Of a stretch of DNA of 64,000 nucleotides, positions 7,573 through 15,635 are shown one piece after another (positions within the stretch are counted from its first letter, which is position 1; every line of letters begins with the position of its first letter). The stretch comes from Natrinema sp. CBA1119 (GTDB lineage: Archaea; Halobacteriota; Halobacteria; Halobacteriales; Natrialbaceae), in assembly GCF_002572525.1 (NCBI RefSeq), contig NZ_PDBS01000002.1, forward strand, positions 124,001 to 188,000. Reading direction: 5' to 3'. The translations under genes and the position numbers were made by a program. The notes beneath the pieces were generated by a model. The model saw nothing but the letters and a program-made list of their open reading frames with translations. It did no database searches and was not told where the DNA came from.

Positions 7573-8508
7573 TTACCCATCGACGGTTTCGATGAGTTCC
7601 TTAGCAGTCGATCCGATTCGACCAAGCCGTTCTTGAACTGCGTCTGCGTCGTCGTTCTGCCACGCGGCCAGGTAGAACGCGGACCTGCTCGTATCTAGCT
7701 CGAAATACCGCCCGACGATGTAGGCGACTGCCTCGGCCTCAACCTCGCGTTTCGCCCGCTCGGTCTCGTCGGTGACGTCTGCGTGGAGGAGCGCGTGAGC
7801 GTACTCGTGGATGAGTGTCACGGCGAGATCAGCCTGATTCGTACGGGCTTTCGCCTCGACGACTGGTTGGAGATCACGCTTACTCCGGTATTTGCAGACG
7901 CCCTTGGCGTCGCCATGCTCCCAGTCGACAGCGTCGACGATGCGGACCGTCACACCGATATCAGCGGCTGCATCCTCGAGTGCGGGTACTAGGTCGTCGG
8001 CGTCGCCAGTCGCCTCAGTCTCCAACTCGGGGAGCGGCTCACCCTCAGTCTGAGACACGTCGAAGACAGCAGTTGGCTTGAAGCCGACAAGCCCTTTCGA
8101 CCACTCGTCGGGCGATGTCTCGTCGTACTCACAGTCGCTTTGTTCATGGTAGCTAGGCGAGTTCTCGCACTCGGGACACTGCTTGGTAATGATCGGGGCC
8201 CAAATCCAGATGGCTGACTCGCCTTCCTTGACGTGCCGGTCAAACTCATTCCGCCAGGTGTTGTAGCCGGCGACCTTCGTCGCCTCGGGACACTGGAGAT
8301 TGATGAGGAGCGTGTTTCGATGGGAATAGTCGTGGAAGCGACTCTGGACGTCGAGCCACTCCTGGAACTCCTCGCTCGCCTGCGCATCATCAACGTGGTC
8401 GACGAGCTCGTCGATCCAGTCTTCGATGGTACTGTGCATCTCGTCATGTCGGGTGTCGGTCTTCTCGAATGAGACCGACGGGTCACTGGTCGTAGCCATA
8501 GTGTTCAC
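7573..8508 (-). CDS. ArdC-like antirestriction/zincin metallopeptidase protein
   Basis: The protein is 311 residues. The N-terminal half (residues about 20-100, FHDYSHRNTLLINLQ and WAPIITKQCPECE) resembles the ssDNA-binding ArdC N-terminal domain. A zincin-like domain follows with the metal-binding helix LIHEYAHALLH near 232 and a downstream glutamate in REVEAEAVAYIVG. ArdC-type proteins protect entering plasmid DNA from restriction and are typical of mobile plasmids. Two in-frame ATGs (8508, 8499) are possible. Leader element 2 lies upstream. Confidence 0.85.
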   Translation of the reverse strand: MNTMATTSDPSVSFEKTDTRHDEMHSTIEDWIDELVDHVDDAQASEEFQEWLDVQSRFHDYSHRNTLLINLQCPEATKVAGYNTWRNEFDRHVKEGESAIWIWAPIITKQCPECENSPSYHEQSDCEYDETSPDEWSKGLVGFKPTAVFDVSQTEGEPLPELETEATGDADDLVPALEDAAADIGVTVRIVDAVDWEHGDAKGVCKYRSKRDLQPVVEAKARTNQADLAVTLIHEYAHALLHADVTDETERAKREVEAEAVAYIVGRYFELDTSRSAFYLAAWQNDDADAVQERLGRIGSTAKELIETVDG

Positions 8509-8550
8509 CGAATCGAATTCACGGCGATTGCGTCAGTTCAGGACGCGCCG

Positions 8551-8573
8551 CACCCCTTGGGGGCGCACAAAAA
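8551..8573 (-). promoter_or_regulatory. T-box/hairpin leader element 2
   Basis: Minus strand: GTTTTTGTG box, then stem CCCC/GGGG. It lies 42 bp upstream of the ArdC-like gene and starts 13 bp after the stop of the broken gene above it. Confidence 0.7.
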
Positions 8574-8586
8574 CTCGCGGCGGCGG

Positions 8587-8963
8587 TCACCGCAAGGCTG
8601 CTTTCTCGTCAGCGAAGCCGACCGCCACGAGGTACTCGAGGAACTCATCGAACTGTTCCACGTCGCTGGGGTGTCGGTCGCGAGGTGTCGCGCCCACTCG
8701 ATAGCCCATCGGAACGCAGGGTCGGTCCCGCCCTTCCCGTGGATGTACCACCACCGAGCCGCTTTTAGGACGACGAGCGGATTCGTCGGCGGCTGGTCGC
8801 CGGCGAGCCCACGAGTAATCGACCGGATTTCCTCGGGCACCTCGTCGGGGGTAACCTCACCGGATTGCGTATTCGCGATATCGACTGGAATCTCATCAAT
8901 CGAGACGTCGTTCGTACTCTGTTGTTGACTCACGAAGGTCACCTGTGTATGAAGGCTCTCCAT
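8587..8963 (-). pseudogene. Frameshifted haloarchaeal hypothetical protein
   Basis: From MESLHTQ at 8963 the frame is protein-like up to ARHLATDTP. It then turns into a serine-rich artefact. The sensible continuation, VEQFDEFLEYLVAVGF and so on to ADEKAALR, lies one frame over and stops at 8587. One G missing from the G4 run at 8668-8671 explains the break, so the intact product would be about 126 residues. The function is unknown. It sits in the leader-linked operon series between leader elements 2 and 3. Confidence 0.7.
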
Positions 8964-8971
8964 CGAGCCCT

Positions 8972-8997
8972 CGCCCACTCCGGGGGCACGAAAAACC
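8972..8997 (-). promoter_or_regulatory. T-box/hairpin leader element 3
   Basis: Minus strand: GTTTTTCGTG box followed by stem GCCCC/GGGGC-like pairing. It lies 8 bp before the start at 8963 and 10 bp after the stop of the gene above. Confidence 0.65.
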
Positions 8998-9007
8998 GTT
9001 CGTGGCG

Positions 9008-10009
9008 TCACGCGGGCGGGAGGTACACGCTCTGCTCGCCGGCGACCTCCTCAAGGTTGTTCCGGTGCCGGTGCGCGAAGTAGCAATCATAGCTGCAGTA
9101 GCCATAGATCTCGCCCGTATCGTACTCGACGATGTAGGGACCGCGCTCGGTTGTCCAGACGTTTTCCTCAGACTCAGTACACGCAGCACTCCCGAGATCG
9201 CCGAGTGACGGGCCGCGATATGTGAGTTCGGGCCCGTCCTCCTGGGGCGTCGACTCGGGCCAGACACCGTGTGCCTGCCAGAATTCACGAATCCGGGCAA
9301 GACCGTGGCGAACGGTCTTCCGAACTGTCATGTGCTCGGCGTCGCGACCGCTGTCGTCCCAGCCGTCCGGCGTCCAGAACTCGCCGAACTGCGCCCCACG
9401 ATGGACACCGTTCCAATCAACGCCGACGATATCCGCGGGTGGGTCACCCGTCAGCGTCGGGCGGGTGAGCTGGTCGATCACGTCGAGCTGCTTGGGTGGA
9501 CTACCGCCGAGAATGTGGACACGTCGCCCGCGCCAATCAGCAGGATCAGAGAACTCGTGCGCGAGTCGATCAGCGTAGCCGCGGGAGTACCCGACGACGA
9601 TGTCATCGGGGATAGCTTGGATTGCTGCACGGCACTTCGGGACGATCACGAGGTCCGCGTCCGGGTAACTCCCCTGAATCTCGCGCGCAGCGGCAACGTA
9701 CTCGTCGACCTCGTCGACGTCGTAGGCGTCACCGATCACGACGACCTGCGGTTTGTACTCGAAAAAGCGCTCGACATACCGATTCAGATCGGGATTACGA
9801 AAATCATTATCCAGCATTCCGACTGGTGACTCCAAGTCTGTGTACTGTTGCTGTTGGTATGTACAGTCCTCGCGAAAGCCCGTGAGAAAGCCGAGTCGGA
9901 ATGCGTCAAGCGCAAATGGAACGCGGTGGAGGAACGCAATCTGGTCGGCCTGCCGGGCGTCCGTAATCTCGCCGGCGATGCTGCTGGTTGGACGTGCTGA
10001 AAGCGCCAT
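9008..10009 (-). CDS. DUF6610-like haloarchaeal protein
   Basis: The protein is 333 residues. The central region (PQVVVIGDAYDVDEV, LVIVPKC, IVVGYSRGYADR, RVHILGGSPPKQLDVI) alternates strands and helices like a TIM-barrel or queuine-transferase-related fold. It resembles haloarchaeal DUF6610 plasmid and virus proteins. The C-terminus has YCSYDCYFAHRHR, a possible zinc-binding cluster. The function is unproven. It is preceded by leader element 4 and by inverted repeat copy D. Confidence 0.65.
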   Translation of the reverse strand: MALSARPTSSIAGEITDARQADQIAFLHRVPFALDAFRLGFLTGFREDCTYQQQQYTDLESPVGMLDNDFRNPDLNRYVERFFEYKPQVVVIGDAYDVDEVDEYVAAAREIQGSYPDADLVIVPKCRAAIQAIPDDIVVGYSRGYADRLAHEFSDPADWRGRRVHILGGSPPKQLDVIDQLTRPTLTGDPPADIVGVDWNGVHRGAQFGEFWTPDGWDDSGRDAEHMTVRKTVRHGLARIREFWQAHGVWPESTPQEDGPELTYRGPSLGDLGSAACTESEENVWTTERGPYIVEYDTGEIYGYCSYDCYFAHRHRNNLEEVAGEQSVYLPPA

Positions 10010-10039
10010 CTTGAATCACCCAGAAAACGCGGGAGTGAC

Positions 10040-10073
10040 CGCCCCGCGGCCGCTCTCGGGGCGAGAAAAAACC
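10040..10073 (-). promoter_or_regulatory. T-box/hairpin leader element 4
   Basis: Minus strand: GGTTTTTTCTC box followed by stem GCCCCG/CGGGGC. It lies 30 bp upstream of the gene starting at 10009. Confidence 0.68.
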
Positions 10074-10090
10074 AGCAGCGGACGCCAATC

Positions 10091-10131
10091 TTAACCAACA
10101 ACAGCACCTAGCCGCTCCTGATGTTGGTTAA
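10091..10131. repeat. Inverted repeat element copy D (41 bp)
   Basis: TTAACCAAC at 10091-10099 faces GTTGGTTAA at 10123-10131 with 23 bp between. It begins right after the stop of the 10133-10408 gene. Confidence 0.85.
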
Positions 10132-10132
10132 C

Positions 10133-10408
10133 TCACCGTTGATATCGTGCCTCGAGTGGTTCGATCTGACCTGCCCGGACGAGACTCGCTTGTGAGTCTG
10201 CCTCTTCGTGAAGGAGATCGACGAGTGCGAACTGCGCACAGGCTGTAAATGAACACTCCTCGTTTGAACACCAGACATCGGCGTAGGCGATATCGGTCTG
10301 CTCGCCTGCATAGACGGATTCCCCGATACCAAGCTGCGAGTCACAGTCGCCGCGAGGGCAGATCGGTTCGATACGCGTGAACGTGGGCGTGTCTTCCATT
10401 GAATTCAT
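10133..10408 (-). CDS. Small zinc-binding hypothetical protein
   Basis: The protein is 91 residues, starting MNSMEDTPT at 10408. The ATG overlaps the TGA of the upstream gene (TGATG), so the two are coupled. Cysteines in ICPRGDC and WCSNEEC suggest a zinc ribbon (residues 15-50). A longer upstream extension of this frame overlaps the preceding gene and is not used. The function is unknown; the cysteine pattern parallels its operon partner. Confidence 0.7.
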   Translation of the reverse strand: MNSMEDTPTFTRIEPICPRGDCDSQLGIGESVYAGEQTDIAYADVWCSNEECSFTACAQFALVDLLHEEADSQASLVRAGQIEPLEARYQR

Positions 10409-10836
10409 CAGTACGGGTCGTAACTCGGCGTGATATCGCCGGTCAGGACGCTGCTCTCGATGGCGTTGCTCTCGCCGCCTTCGAGATCGATGATGCGATA
10501 GACGGCGTCGCCGCTCCACTCGCAGTCCTCATCAGAACACCTCGCGCTCGCGTATGCACCGTTCTCGTTGTCCAGATGGACGCTCAGGAGGTCGAGTCGC
10601 TCGCCGCAGAGCGGACACTCCGCCGCGACCTGCACGTATCGGTAGCCCGTCGCGACGGTGACGTCGTCCTGGTCCACCTCGACACCGTGGTTCTTCACGA
10701 GCAGATCTCGGAACTCTGTGCGGAGATTCTCGAGGAGTACCTGGCGTACGTCCTCGTCGACGGGGAGGTCGACGCCGTCGACGGTGATTGTGAGCCGATG
10801 CGCTGCTGTTTCGTCTGTATTTTCCATCGTGGTCAC
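10408..10836 (-). CDS. Zinc-ribbon hypothetical protein
   Basis: The protein is 142 residues. The N-terminal 60 residues are acidic (VDGVDLPVDEDVRQVLLENL). A zinc ribbon follows with ECPLCGERLDLL and ARCSDEDCEW (residues about 73-108). ATGs at 10836 and 10827 are both possible. It overlaps the next gene by TGATG and is headed by leader element 5. It is probably a small nucleic-acid or protein-binding factor; nothing more specific is visible. Confidence 0.7.
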   Translation of the reverse strand: MTTMENTDETAAHRLTITVDGVDLPVDEDVRQVLLENLRTEFRDLLVKNHGVEVDQDDVTVATGYRYVQVAAECPLCGERLDLLSVHLDNENGAYASARCSDEDCEWSGDAVYRIIDLEGGESNAIESSVLTGDITPSYDPY

Positions 10837-10863
10837 CTCTAGGGGGCACGTTCGCTCGCGCCC

Positions 10864-10889
10864 GCGCCCCTCTCAGGGGCTCACAAAAC
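10864..10889 (-). promoter_or_regulatory. T-box/hairpin leader element 5
   Basis: Minus strand: GTTTTGTGA box, then stem GCCCC/GGGGC. It lies 27 bp upstream of the start at 10836. Confidence 0.7.
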
Positions 10890-10971
10890 GATCGTTGCTC
10901 GACGGCTCTCGAATCACGCTGTTACGCGTCACCCCAACGACTTATCTGGTGGCTCGGACCAGTATACAGAT

Positions 10972-11436
10972 GTGACTGACACGAACGCCGACGGCTTCGA
11001 CCATGACTCACATCTGCGCAAAACCTTCGACCTCGCTCGTGAGGCCGCCGATCGCGGCGACAAGCCGTTCGGCAGCGTGCTCGTCCGCGGCGATACGATC
11101 GTCATGACCGACTCGAACCGTGAGGTCACGGAGAACGACATCCGCCGGCATCCCGAACTGCATCTCGCCTACCGCGCGTGTCGCGAACTCGACCCGGACG
11201 AACGTTCCGAGACGGTGATGTACACGAGCACGGAGCCGTGCCCGATGTGTGCCGGGGGAATGGCCAAGGCCGGATTCGACCGCGTCGTCTACAGCGTCGG
11301 CAGCGACGAGATCGCGGAGTTCACGGGTGACGAGCCGTCGGTTCGGTCGGCAGAAATCCTCGACGGCGTCAGCGACGTCGTCGGGCCTGTTCTGAACGAC
11401 GAGGGACGGCAGATCCACGAGGAATTCGACTGGTGA
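10972..11436 (+). CDS. CMP/dCMP-type nucleoside deaminase
   Basis: The protein is 154 residues with a GTG start. The zinc-dependent deaminase motifs are complete: HPEL near residue 60 (zinc His and proton-shuttle Glu) and EPCPMCAGGM near 83 (zinc Cys pair). KPFGSVLVRGD before them matches the guanine/cytidine/tRNA-adenosine deaminase superfamily. The length suits a free nucleoside or guanine deaminase; the substrate cannot be fixed from sequence. It is the only plus-strand gene in this block and lacks the leader element, so it is probably independently inherited. Confidence 0.85.
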   Translation: MTDTNADGFDHDSHLRKTFDLAREAADRGDKPFGSVLVRGDTIVMTDSNREVTENDIRRHPELHLAYRACRELDPDERSETVMYTSTEPCPMCAGGMAKAGFDRVVYSVGSDEIAEFTGDEPSVRSAEILDGVSDVVGPVLNDEGRQIHEEFDW

Positions 11437-11503
11437 CCCAGCGACGACCTGAGCCGCGACGGGGAAACATCTCTAGTTCGTCACCAGTGCGGTCGAAGAC
11501 GAG

Positions 11504-11824
11504 TTAGCAGGTGTCGTTAGCCTCACCGTCCTCGAAGAGACATTGTCCGGCAGCCTGCTCGCCGGCGAGCGTCTGCAGATCCTTATCTGTATCGGCGAAG
11601 AGGGTCGACTGGTCGCCCTCGGCTGACCGTTCTACTTCGGGCCGGTCGTCGACGCCGAACTCACTTGCCGCTGGCCGATCGAGCCGTGAATCGCGGTCGC
11701 GGTGATCTACGTCCGCACCGAAGTCCTCGAGGGACGTTTCGACGCTCGCTTCGGTGACTTCGAGCTGGCCATCCTCGCCGAATGCAGTCTGCTGTTGAAT
11801 CTCGATGTCCGGTCGATCGCTCAT
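11504..11824 (-). CDS. Acidic hypothetical protein
   Basis: The protein is 106 residues, starting MSDRPDIEIQQ at 11824. A longer in-frame start at 11857 would read through the leader hairpin and is rejected. The protein is highly acidic with little predicted structure (VEVTEASVETSLED-like segments) and ends with two cysteines. The function is unknown. It belongs to the leader-linked series. Confidence 0.6.
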   Translation of the reverse strand: MSDRPDIEIQQQTAFGEDGQLEVTEASVETSLEDFGADVDHRDRDSRLDRPAASEFGVDDRPEVERSAEGDQSTLFADTDKDLQTLAGEQAAGQCLFEDGEANDTC

Positions 11825-11832
11825 GTGAATCG

Positions 11833-11862
11833 AGCCTCCACCCATTGGAGGCTCCAAAAAAC
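11833..11862 (-). promoter_or_regulatory. T-box/hairpin leader element 6
   Basis: Minus strand: GTTTTTTGGA box followed by stem GCCTCC/GGAGGC, a base-pair-preserving variant of the GCCCC/GGGGC stem. It lies 8 bp before the start. Confidence 0.7.
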
Positions 11863-11880
11863 TGCCCTACGAGCATCGTC

Positions 11881-12102
11881 TCAATCCTCCTCAGCGCGGA
11901 TTTCGTTGGCCCGGTGTTCGAGCCGCCGAAGGATCTGGACTCGCTTCAGATTCGCGTTCTCGTAGGCGACGCAGGCTCGCAACGTCTCCATATCGTTGAT
12001 CGTCACGATACCGGCGTTGAGAAGCCCCGTATTTGGTGGCTCAAGCCGCTGCTCTGGTGATAGGCCGCTCGATACCGTGGATTGCTCTGACGAGTTACTC
12101 AC
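11881..12102 (-). CDS. Small helical hypothetical protein
   Basis: The protein is 73 residues with a GTG start (GTGAGTAACTCG). The C-terminal half is helical (METLRACVAYENANLKRVQ) and resembles the C-terminal helix of the next upstream protein (METLRAYIHDLAED). The two may be related small partners. The function is unknown. Leader element 7 lies 7 bp upstream. Confidence 0.6.
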   Translation of the reverse strand: MSNSSEQSTVSSGLSPEQRLEPPNTGLLNAGIVTINDMETLRACVAYENANLKRVQILRRLEHRANEIRAEED

Positions 12103-12109
12103 TGAGTGT

Positions 12110-12143
12110 CGCCTCCGCTCCTGCTAAGGCGACGAAAAAACAG
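12110..12143 (-). promoter_or_regulatory. T-box/hairpin leader element 7
   Basis: Minus strand: GTTTTTTCGTC box with a weak stem GCCT/AGGC. The box starts 11 bp after the stop of the upstream gene. Confidence 0.55.
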
Positions 12144-12150
12144 CGCCGAG

Positions 12151-12429
12151 TTACTCGTCTTCTTCCTCGGGTTGAATTTGGCGGGCGTCCTCGGCGAGGT
12201 CGTGGATATATGCTCGAAGTGTTTCCATGTCCTCGCGGGCGTCCTCGAGGGTCTTGCCCTTCGACTTCGCGACGATCTTGTCTTGGTCACGGGTGCCGGT
12301 TCCGCGAGTGAGCGTCACGGTGAGCGAGACACCGACGTCGCTGCGCTCGACGTACTCGGTTTCTGAAGTGTGTTCCGTGTTTTCCGACGATTCACCTTCC
12401 GAATGCGATTTTTGGTTGTGTCCCGACAT
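12151..12429 (-). CDS. Small DUF-like hypothetical protein
   Basis: The protein is 92 residues. An acidic N-terminal tail is followed by VGVSLTVTLTRGTGTRDQDK (beta hairpin) and then a helix LEDAREDMETLRAYIHDL. This strand-strand-helix layout is common among small haloarchaeal plasmid proteins. The function is unknown. It is the rightmost gene of the first leader-linked block. Confidence 0.65.
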   Translation of the reverse strand: MSGHNQKSHSEGESSENTEHTSETEYVERSDVGVSLTVTLTRGTGTRDQDKIVAKSKGKTLEDAREDMETLRAYIHDLAEDARQIQPEEEDE

Positions 12430-12464
12430 ATGGTACTCACGAGGACCTTCTTGAACGCCCTCGA

Positions 12465-12490
12465 ACCCATCCCGAGGGTGGACAAAATCA
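12465..12490 (-). promoter_or_regulatory. T-box/hairpin leader element 8
   Basis: Minus strand: GATTTTGTC box followed by stem ACCC/GGGT. It lies 35 bp upstream of the start at 12429. Confidence 0.6.
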
Positions 12491-12638
12491 CCAACTCAGT
12501 AATGGTATTGAATGGGGTGGTCTAGCCTGCGAATTCATCCATGCGGATTATTCCAGAACTAGGGGAACAAGGCCAAATACACCAACTCATACAAACCCCT
12601 ACAAACTCACCCAAAGTTATTAGTAGACATATGATAAC

Positions 12639-13805
12639 GTGATGGGTACGAGGGAATCCAAGGTGAAAGTCGTCATCGAGGTGCCCGACTCGCTCGTGGA
12701 GCAGATCCGTCTCGCTGTTGAGAGCGGCGAGTACGACGATGCCCGCGAGTTCGTAACAACAGCCGTCGAGAACCAACTTGAGTCAGAAGAGGCCAGCCAA
12801 CAGGAGGCCCAAACGCTTGAGGAAGCTATCGCTACAGTAGCAGAGGACCAGAGTCGTGAGATAGCTGTCGAGAACAACATTGAGGATAGTTCCGATAACG
12901 ACTCCGGTCAAAAGCCACAGGTAGACGCCCAGAAGGAAGAACGAGAATCCAATCCAACAGATACCCCGATTGGACGCCGTCAGTACGACGAGATCGAGAC
13001 GGTCTCTCAACCGAATACGGCTCAACTCGACGAGGGGCCGCTTTGGGGACAGTACAACCGTCTATTCCCGGTAAAACTAGTCGTACGTTGCCTGGCCAAC
13101 GAACTCGAGCGTATCAAAGATGAGCGTGCGGAATCGTCCCAGTGGATCAATTTACCCCAGTTCGATAATCACACTGCGGACATCGCTCGAACTGTCGGCA
13201 AAAAGGTCGCATCTCACGATGAACGACAAGGCCGTAAACGGGGAGAGAAACTCGCGGCGGGGCTCCCTACCGGAGAAGATGCCGAGAAATCGATGGACCG
13301 GTTCCAGACGCATTTCGTTGGACGGGCAGAACACGGGGGCAACCTAACTGGGGCACCTCCTCATCTGCTGCTCGTCAATATGCAGCAAGAGGATGGTGGA
13401 ACGATCGGGCTTACTGAAGCCGGCCGTGAATTCGCCTCACTGGAAAATCCACTGCTCGACGGAGGGTTCGATGCAAGTAATTCACTCTCGCGTGCGGAAC
13501 GGCGTTTCTACGTCTCGCACGTCCGGGACGTTCGGCCCGAAGAGCACGAAGCGATGGAGAAGGTTGCTCAAGCCATCGAAGAGGGCGATGATCGTCCTAC
13601 TTCGTTGACGGAGCGCGTGGCGTATCTGAACCCGAACTGGTCGAACTCCCAGGCCAAGACCATTCGATCTGGGCTTACCAGCCGGATGTACGAACTCGGG
13701 CTGGTCGATCGGCGCCGTGTTGGTCAACGAGGTACCGCCTACGAACTAACAGCCGAAGGTGACGCGTTCCTCAATAAGGGGGCCGCGTTTGCGACCGACA
13801 ACTAG
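12639..13805 (+). CDS. RHH/winged-helix protein, first gene of the helicase operon
   Basis: The protein is 388 residues, with a GTG at 12639 or the ATG directly after it. Residues 7-55 (VKVVIEVPDSLVEQI, YDDAREFVTTAVEN) are a CopG-type ribbon-helix-helix. A charged linker follows to about 125, then an unrecognised central domain (PLWGQYNRLFPVKLVVRCL). The C-terminus carries a winged helix (SNSQAKTIRSGLTSRMYEL, then a wing with GTAYELTAEG). It heads a tight operon and may recognise target DNA or regulate the locus. No known named family was recognised. Confidence 0.75.
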   Translation: MMGTRESKVKVVIEVPDSLVEQIRLAVESGEYDDAREFVTTAVENQLESEEASQQEAQTLEEAIATVAEDQSREIAVENNIEDSSDNDSGQKPQVDAQKEERESNPTDTPIGRRQYDEIETVSQPNTAQLDEGPLWGQYNRLFPVKLVVRCLANELERIKDERAESSQWINLPQFDNHTADIARTVGKKVASHDERQGRKRGEKLAAGLPTGEDAEKSMDRFQTHFVGRAEHGGNLTGAPPHLLLVNMQQEDGGTIGLTEAGREFASLENPLLDGGFDASNSLSRAERRFYVSHVRDVRPEEHEAMEKVAQAIEEGDDRPTSLTERVAYLNPNWSNSQAKTIRSGLTSRMYELGLVDRRRVGQRGTAYELTAEGDAFLNKGAAFATDN

Positions 13806-13819
13806 TAACCCCAACACTA

Positions 13820-14707
13820 ATGTCAGGAAACGAGAATCTCACGAACGAATCGATGACAAGTAGTCTCTCTCCTGGAGACGAGTGGCCCTTCCACTACCGG
13901 GGCTATGGACTGAGTGCGAATCAAGACGGAGAGGTGTGGTGGCAGGTCTATAACGGCACTGATCGGCTGAAACTTGATCCCACTCCGACCGACTTCGTCG
14001 AGAATCTCCTCAGGGTCAAGCGCAATGGGGGTGCCGTGAGAGTCACGGAAGCTGGCACCGTCATTGCTCAACTCGAGATCGAGACGGATGGTCGTTCGAA
14101 CGACTACGAAACCGTCTACATCGGAGAGCTGGATCTCGACGGAGAACTCGTCCCCCCAGAGAAACCGGAGCGCTCCGTGCCGATCAGCCCGAATGGCCTG
14201 GACCCCGGCGATCTGTGGACGAGCATCTACGATGGTGCCAAATACTCGTTCAGCGGCGACCGGTTTTGGTGGCAAAATGGTGAGACCAAGCTTCGGCACT
14301 CGTTCGCCGACACCCTCCCCCGCGGGATTGTCAATGAGCTAAAGCAACTCCGTCCGGAAGGCGGGTCGTTTCAGATAACGCCGGTAGGGGATGTGCTCAC
14401 ACAACTTCCTACGGCAAAGTCACCGCCGGACGTACGAGAACAGTTCCGGGATCTCCCCCGTCCGGTGAAGCGGATTCTCCAGCTCCGCCGTGACCGTGGA
14501 AACGTCGATAAGCTACCGGTCTACGTCGGCCATCTCGAGCCAAACGACCGTCCGATAGAGGTCGAAGAGCCGACCCGACTCACGGATCCGCTTAATGAGC
14601 AGGAAGAAGCATCTCTCGAAGCTTGGGCCGCTCACATGGGGTCGTACGAGGAGAGCGACCTCTCGGAAGAGGACCACCAGCTCGATGATACCGAGGAGGG
14701 ACGCTAA
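13820..14707 (+). CDS. Repeat-domain protein A of the helicase operon
   Basis: The protein is 295 residues. It contains two copies of a module of about 100-120 residues (about 18-108 and 130-250). Each begins PGDxW, passes a YxG pair and Trp-rich strands (EVWWQVYNG; DRFWWQNGE), has an L-R-x-GG turn (RPEGGSFQITPVGDVL), and ends VYIGEL or LPVYVGHL. The same module occurs in the next protein and at the helicase C-terminus. The function is unknown; a shared oligomerisation or substrate-reading domain is an inference. Its TAA overlaps the next ATG by one base. Confidence 0.8.
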   Translation: MSGNENLTNESMTSSLSPGDEWPFHYRGYGLSANQDGEVWWQVYNGTDRLKLDPTPTDFVENLLRVKRNGGAVRVTEAGTVIAQLEIETDGRSNDYETVYIGELDLDGELVPPEKPERSVPISPNGLDPGDLWTSIYDGAKYSFSGDRFWWQNGETKLRHSFADTLPRGIVNELKQLRPEGGSFQITPVGDVLTQLPTAKSPPDVREQFRDLPRPVKRILQLRRDRGNVDKLPVYVGHLEPNDRPIEVEEPTRLTDPLNEQEEASLEAWAAHMGSYEESDLSEEDHQLDDTEEGR

Positions 14708-15597
14708 TGAGTACGCAAAGTACACAAGCGGCTCTCGAACGTGAGTCCACCGAAGTCCCCATGGACGGTGGCCGGCAGGTAACAGTCATGCCTGGGAACC
14801 CGTGGCCATCAGCGTATCGCGGCTCGGAGTACAGCATCGTCTCCTCGCGAAAGCACGGCGATGTCGCGCAGTGGAGCCATATGGGCGACATCCAGGCAAT
14901 GACGGGAGTGCCACGCGGACTCAAAGACGCTCTGCAGAACCTCGAGAAAGCCGATGGTCGGGGGAGCTTCCGGTTGACGGCCTCGGGCGAGGTTCTCACA
15001 AAAGTCCCCGCCGACAAGTACCGGAAGGTCAGTGAAGCACCTGTCAGCCGTGGCCACATCCCGGTCTACGTCGGAAAGATCGACGGGACGTTTGACTTCC
15101 AGGCCTTCTCGAATGATCCAACGCCTCCTAGCGGTATCGGTGAGGTAAGCGTCTGGACGGGTTTGCCGTTTAAACACGGCGAGACGTGGGCAGTGTGCTC
15201 TGACGACGTCCTCCGATGGAGCTGGCAGGACTACTACTTCGAGTCAGCGTTTGACCATCCGGAATTAGCTGAGACCTACAAGCGATTCCGACCAGCGGGC
15301 GGGCTGATCTACCTCAACGAGCATGGCCACGTGTGGGGGAACATCAACCGTGAAGACGTCCCGGCAAGCGAACGGGATCGGATTGGAAACGCCTACGGAG
15401 AGTGGCAACAGACTGCCTCAAATGCAGAGCAACGACTCGTCACTCGGCGTCTGAAACGGATGGAAAGCGAGTCTGCGCCCGACGGTCTGCTCCCCGTATA
15501 CTTCGGCCATCTCAGCCAGTATGATAGCGGTCTCGTGCCGAAGGCTGTCGTCAAAGACAAGACGTACTTTACTGACACTGCGATGGAGCTGGATTAA
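14707..15597 (+). CDS. Repeat-domain protein B of the helicase operon
   Basis: The protein is 296 residues and a paralogue of the preceding one. Module 1 spans about 30-120 (PGNPWPSAYRGSEYS to HIPVYVGKIDG). Module 2 spans about 147-285 (KHGETWAVCSDDVLRWSW, RFRPAGGLIYLNEHGHV, LLPVYFGHLSQYD). The first gene's stop overlaps its start (TAATG), so the pair is probably made in fixed proportion. There are no transmembrane or catalytic motifs. The N-terminal 30 residues are polar and unlike gene A. Confidence 0.8.
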   Translation: MSTQSTQAALERESTEVPMDGGRQVTVMPGNPWPSAYRGSEYSIVSSRKHGDVAQWSHMGDIQAMTGVPRGLKDALQNLEKADGRGSFRLTASGEVLTKVPADKYRKVSEAPVSRGHIPVYVGKIDGTFDFQAFSNDPTPPSGIGEVSVWTGLPFKHGETWAVCSDDVLRWSWQDYYFESAFDHPELAETYKRFRPAGGLIYLNEHGHVWGNINREDVPASERDRIGNAYGEWQQTASNAEQRLVTRRLKRMESESAPDGLLPVYFGHLSQYDSGLVPKAVVKDKTYFTDTAMELD

Positions 15598-15635
15598 CAC
15601 CCCTTCGAAATGATCAGCCATAACCAAATTCGCTA

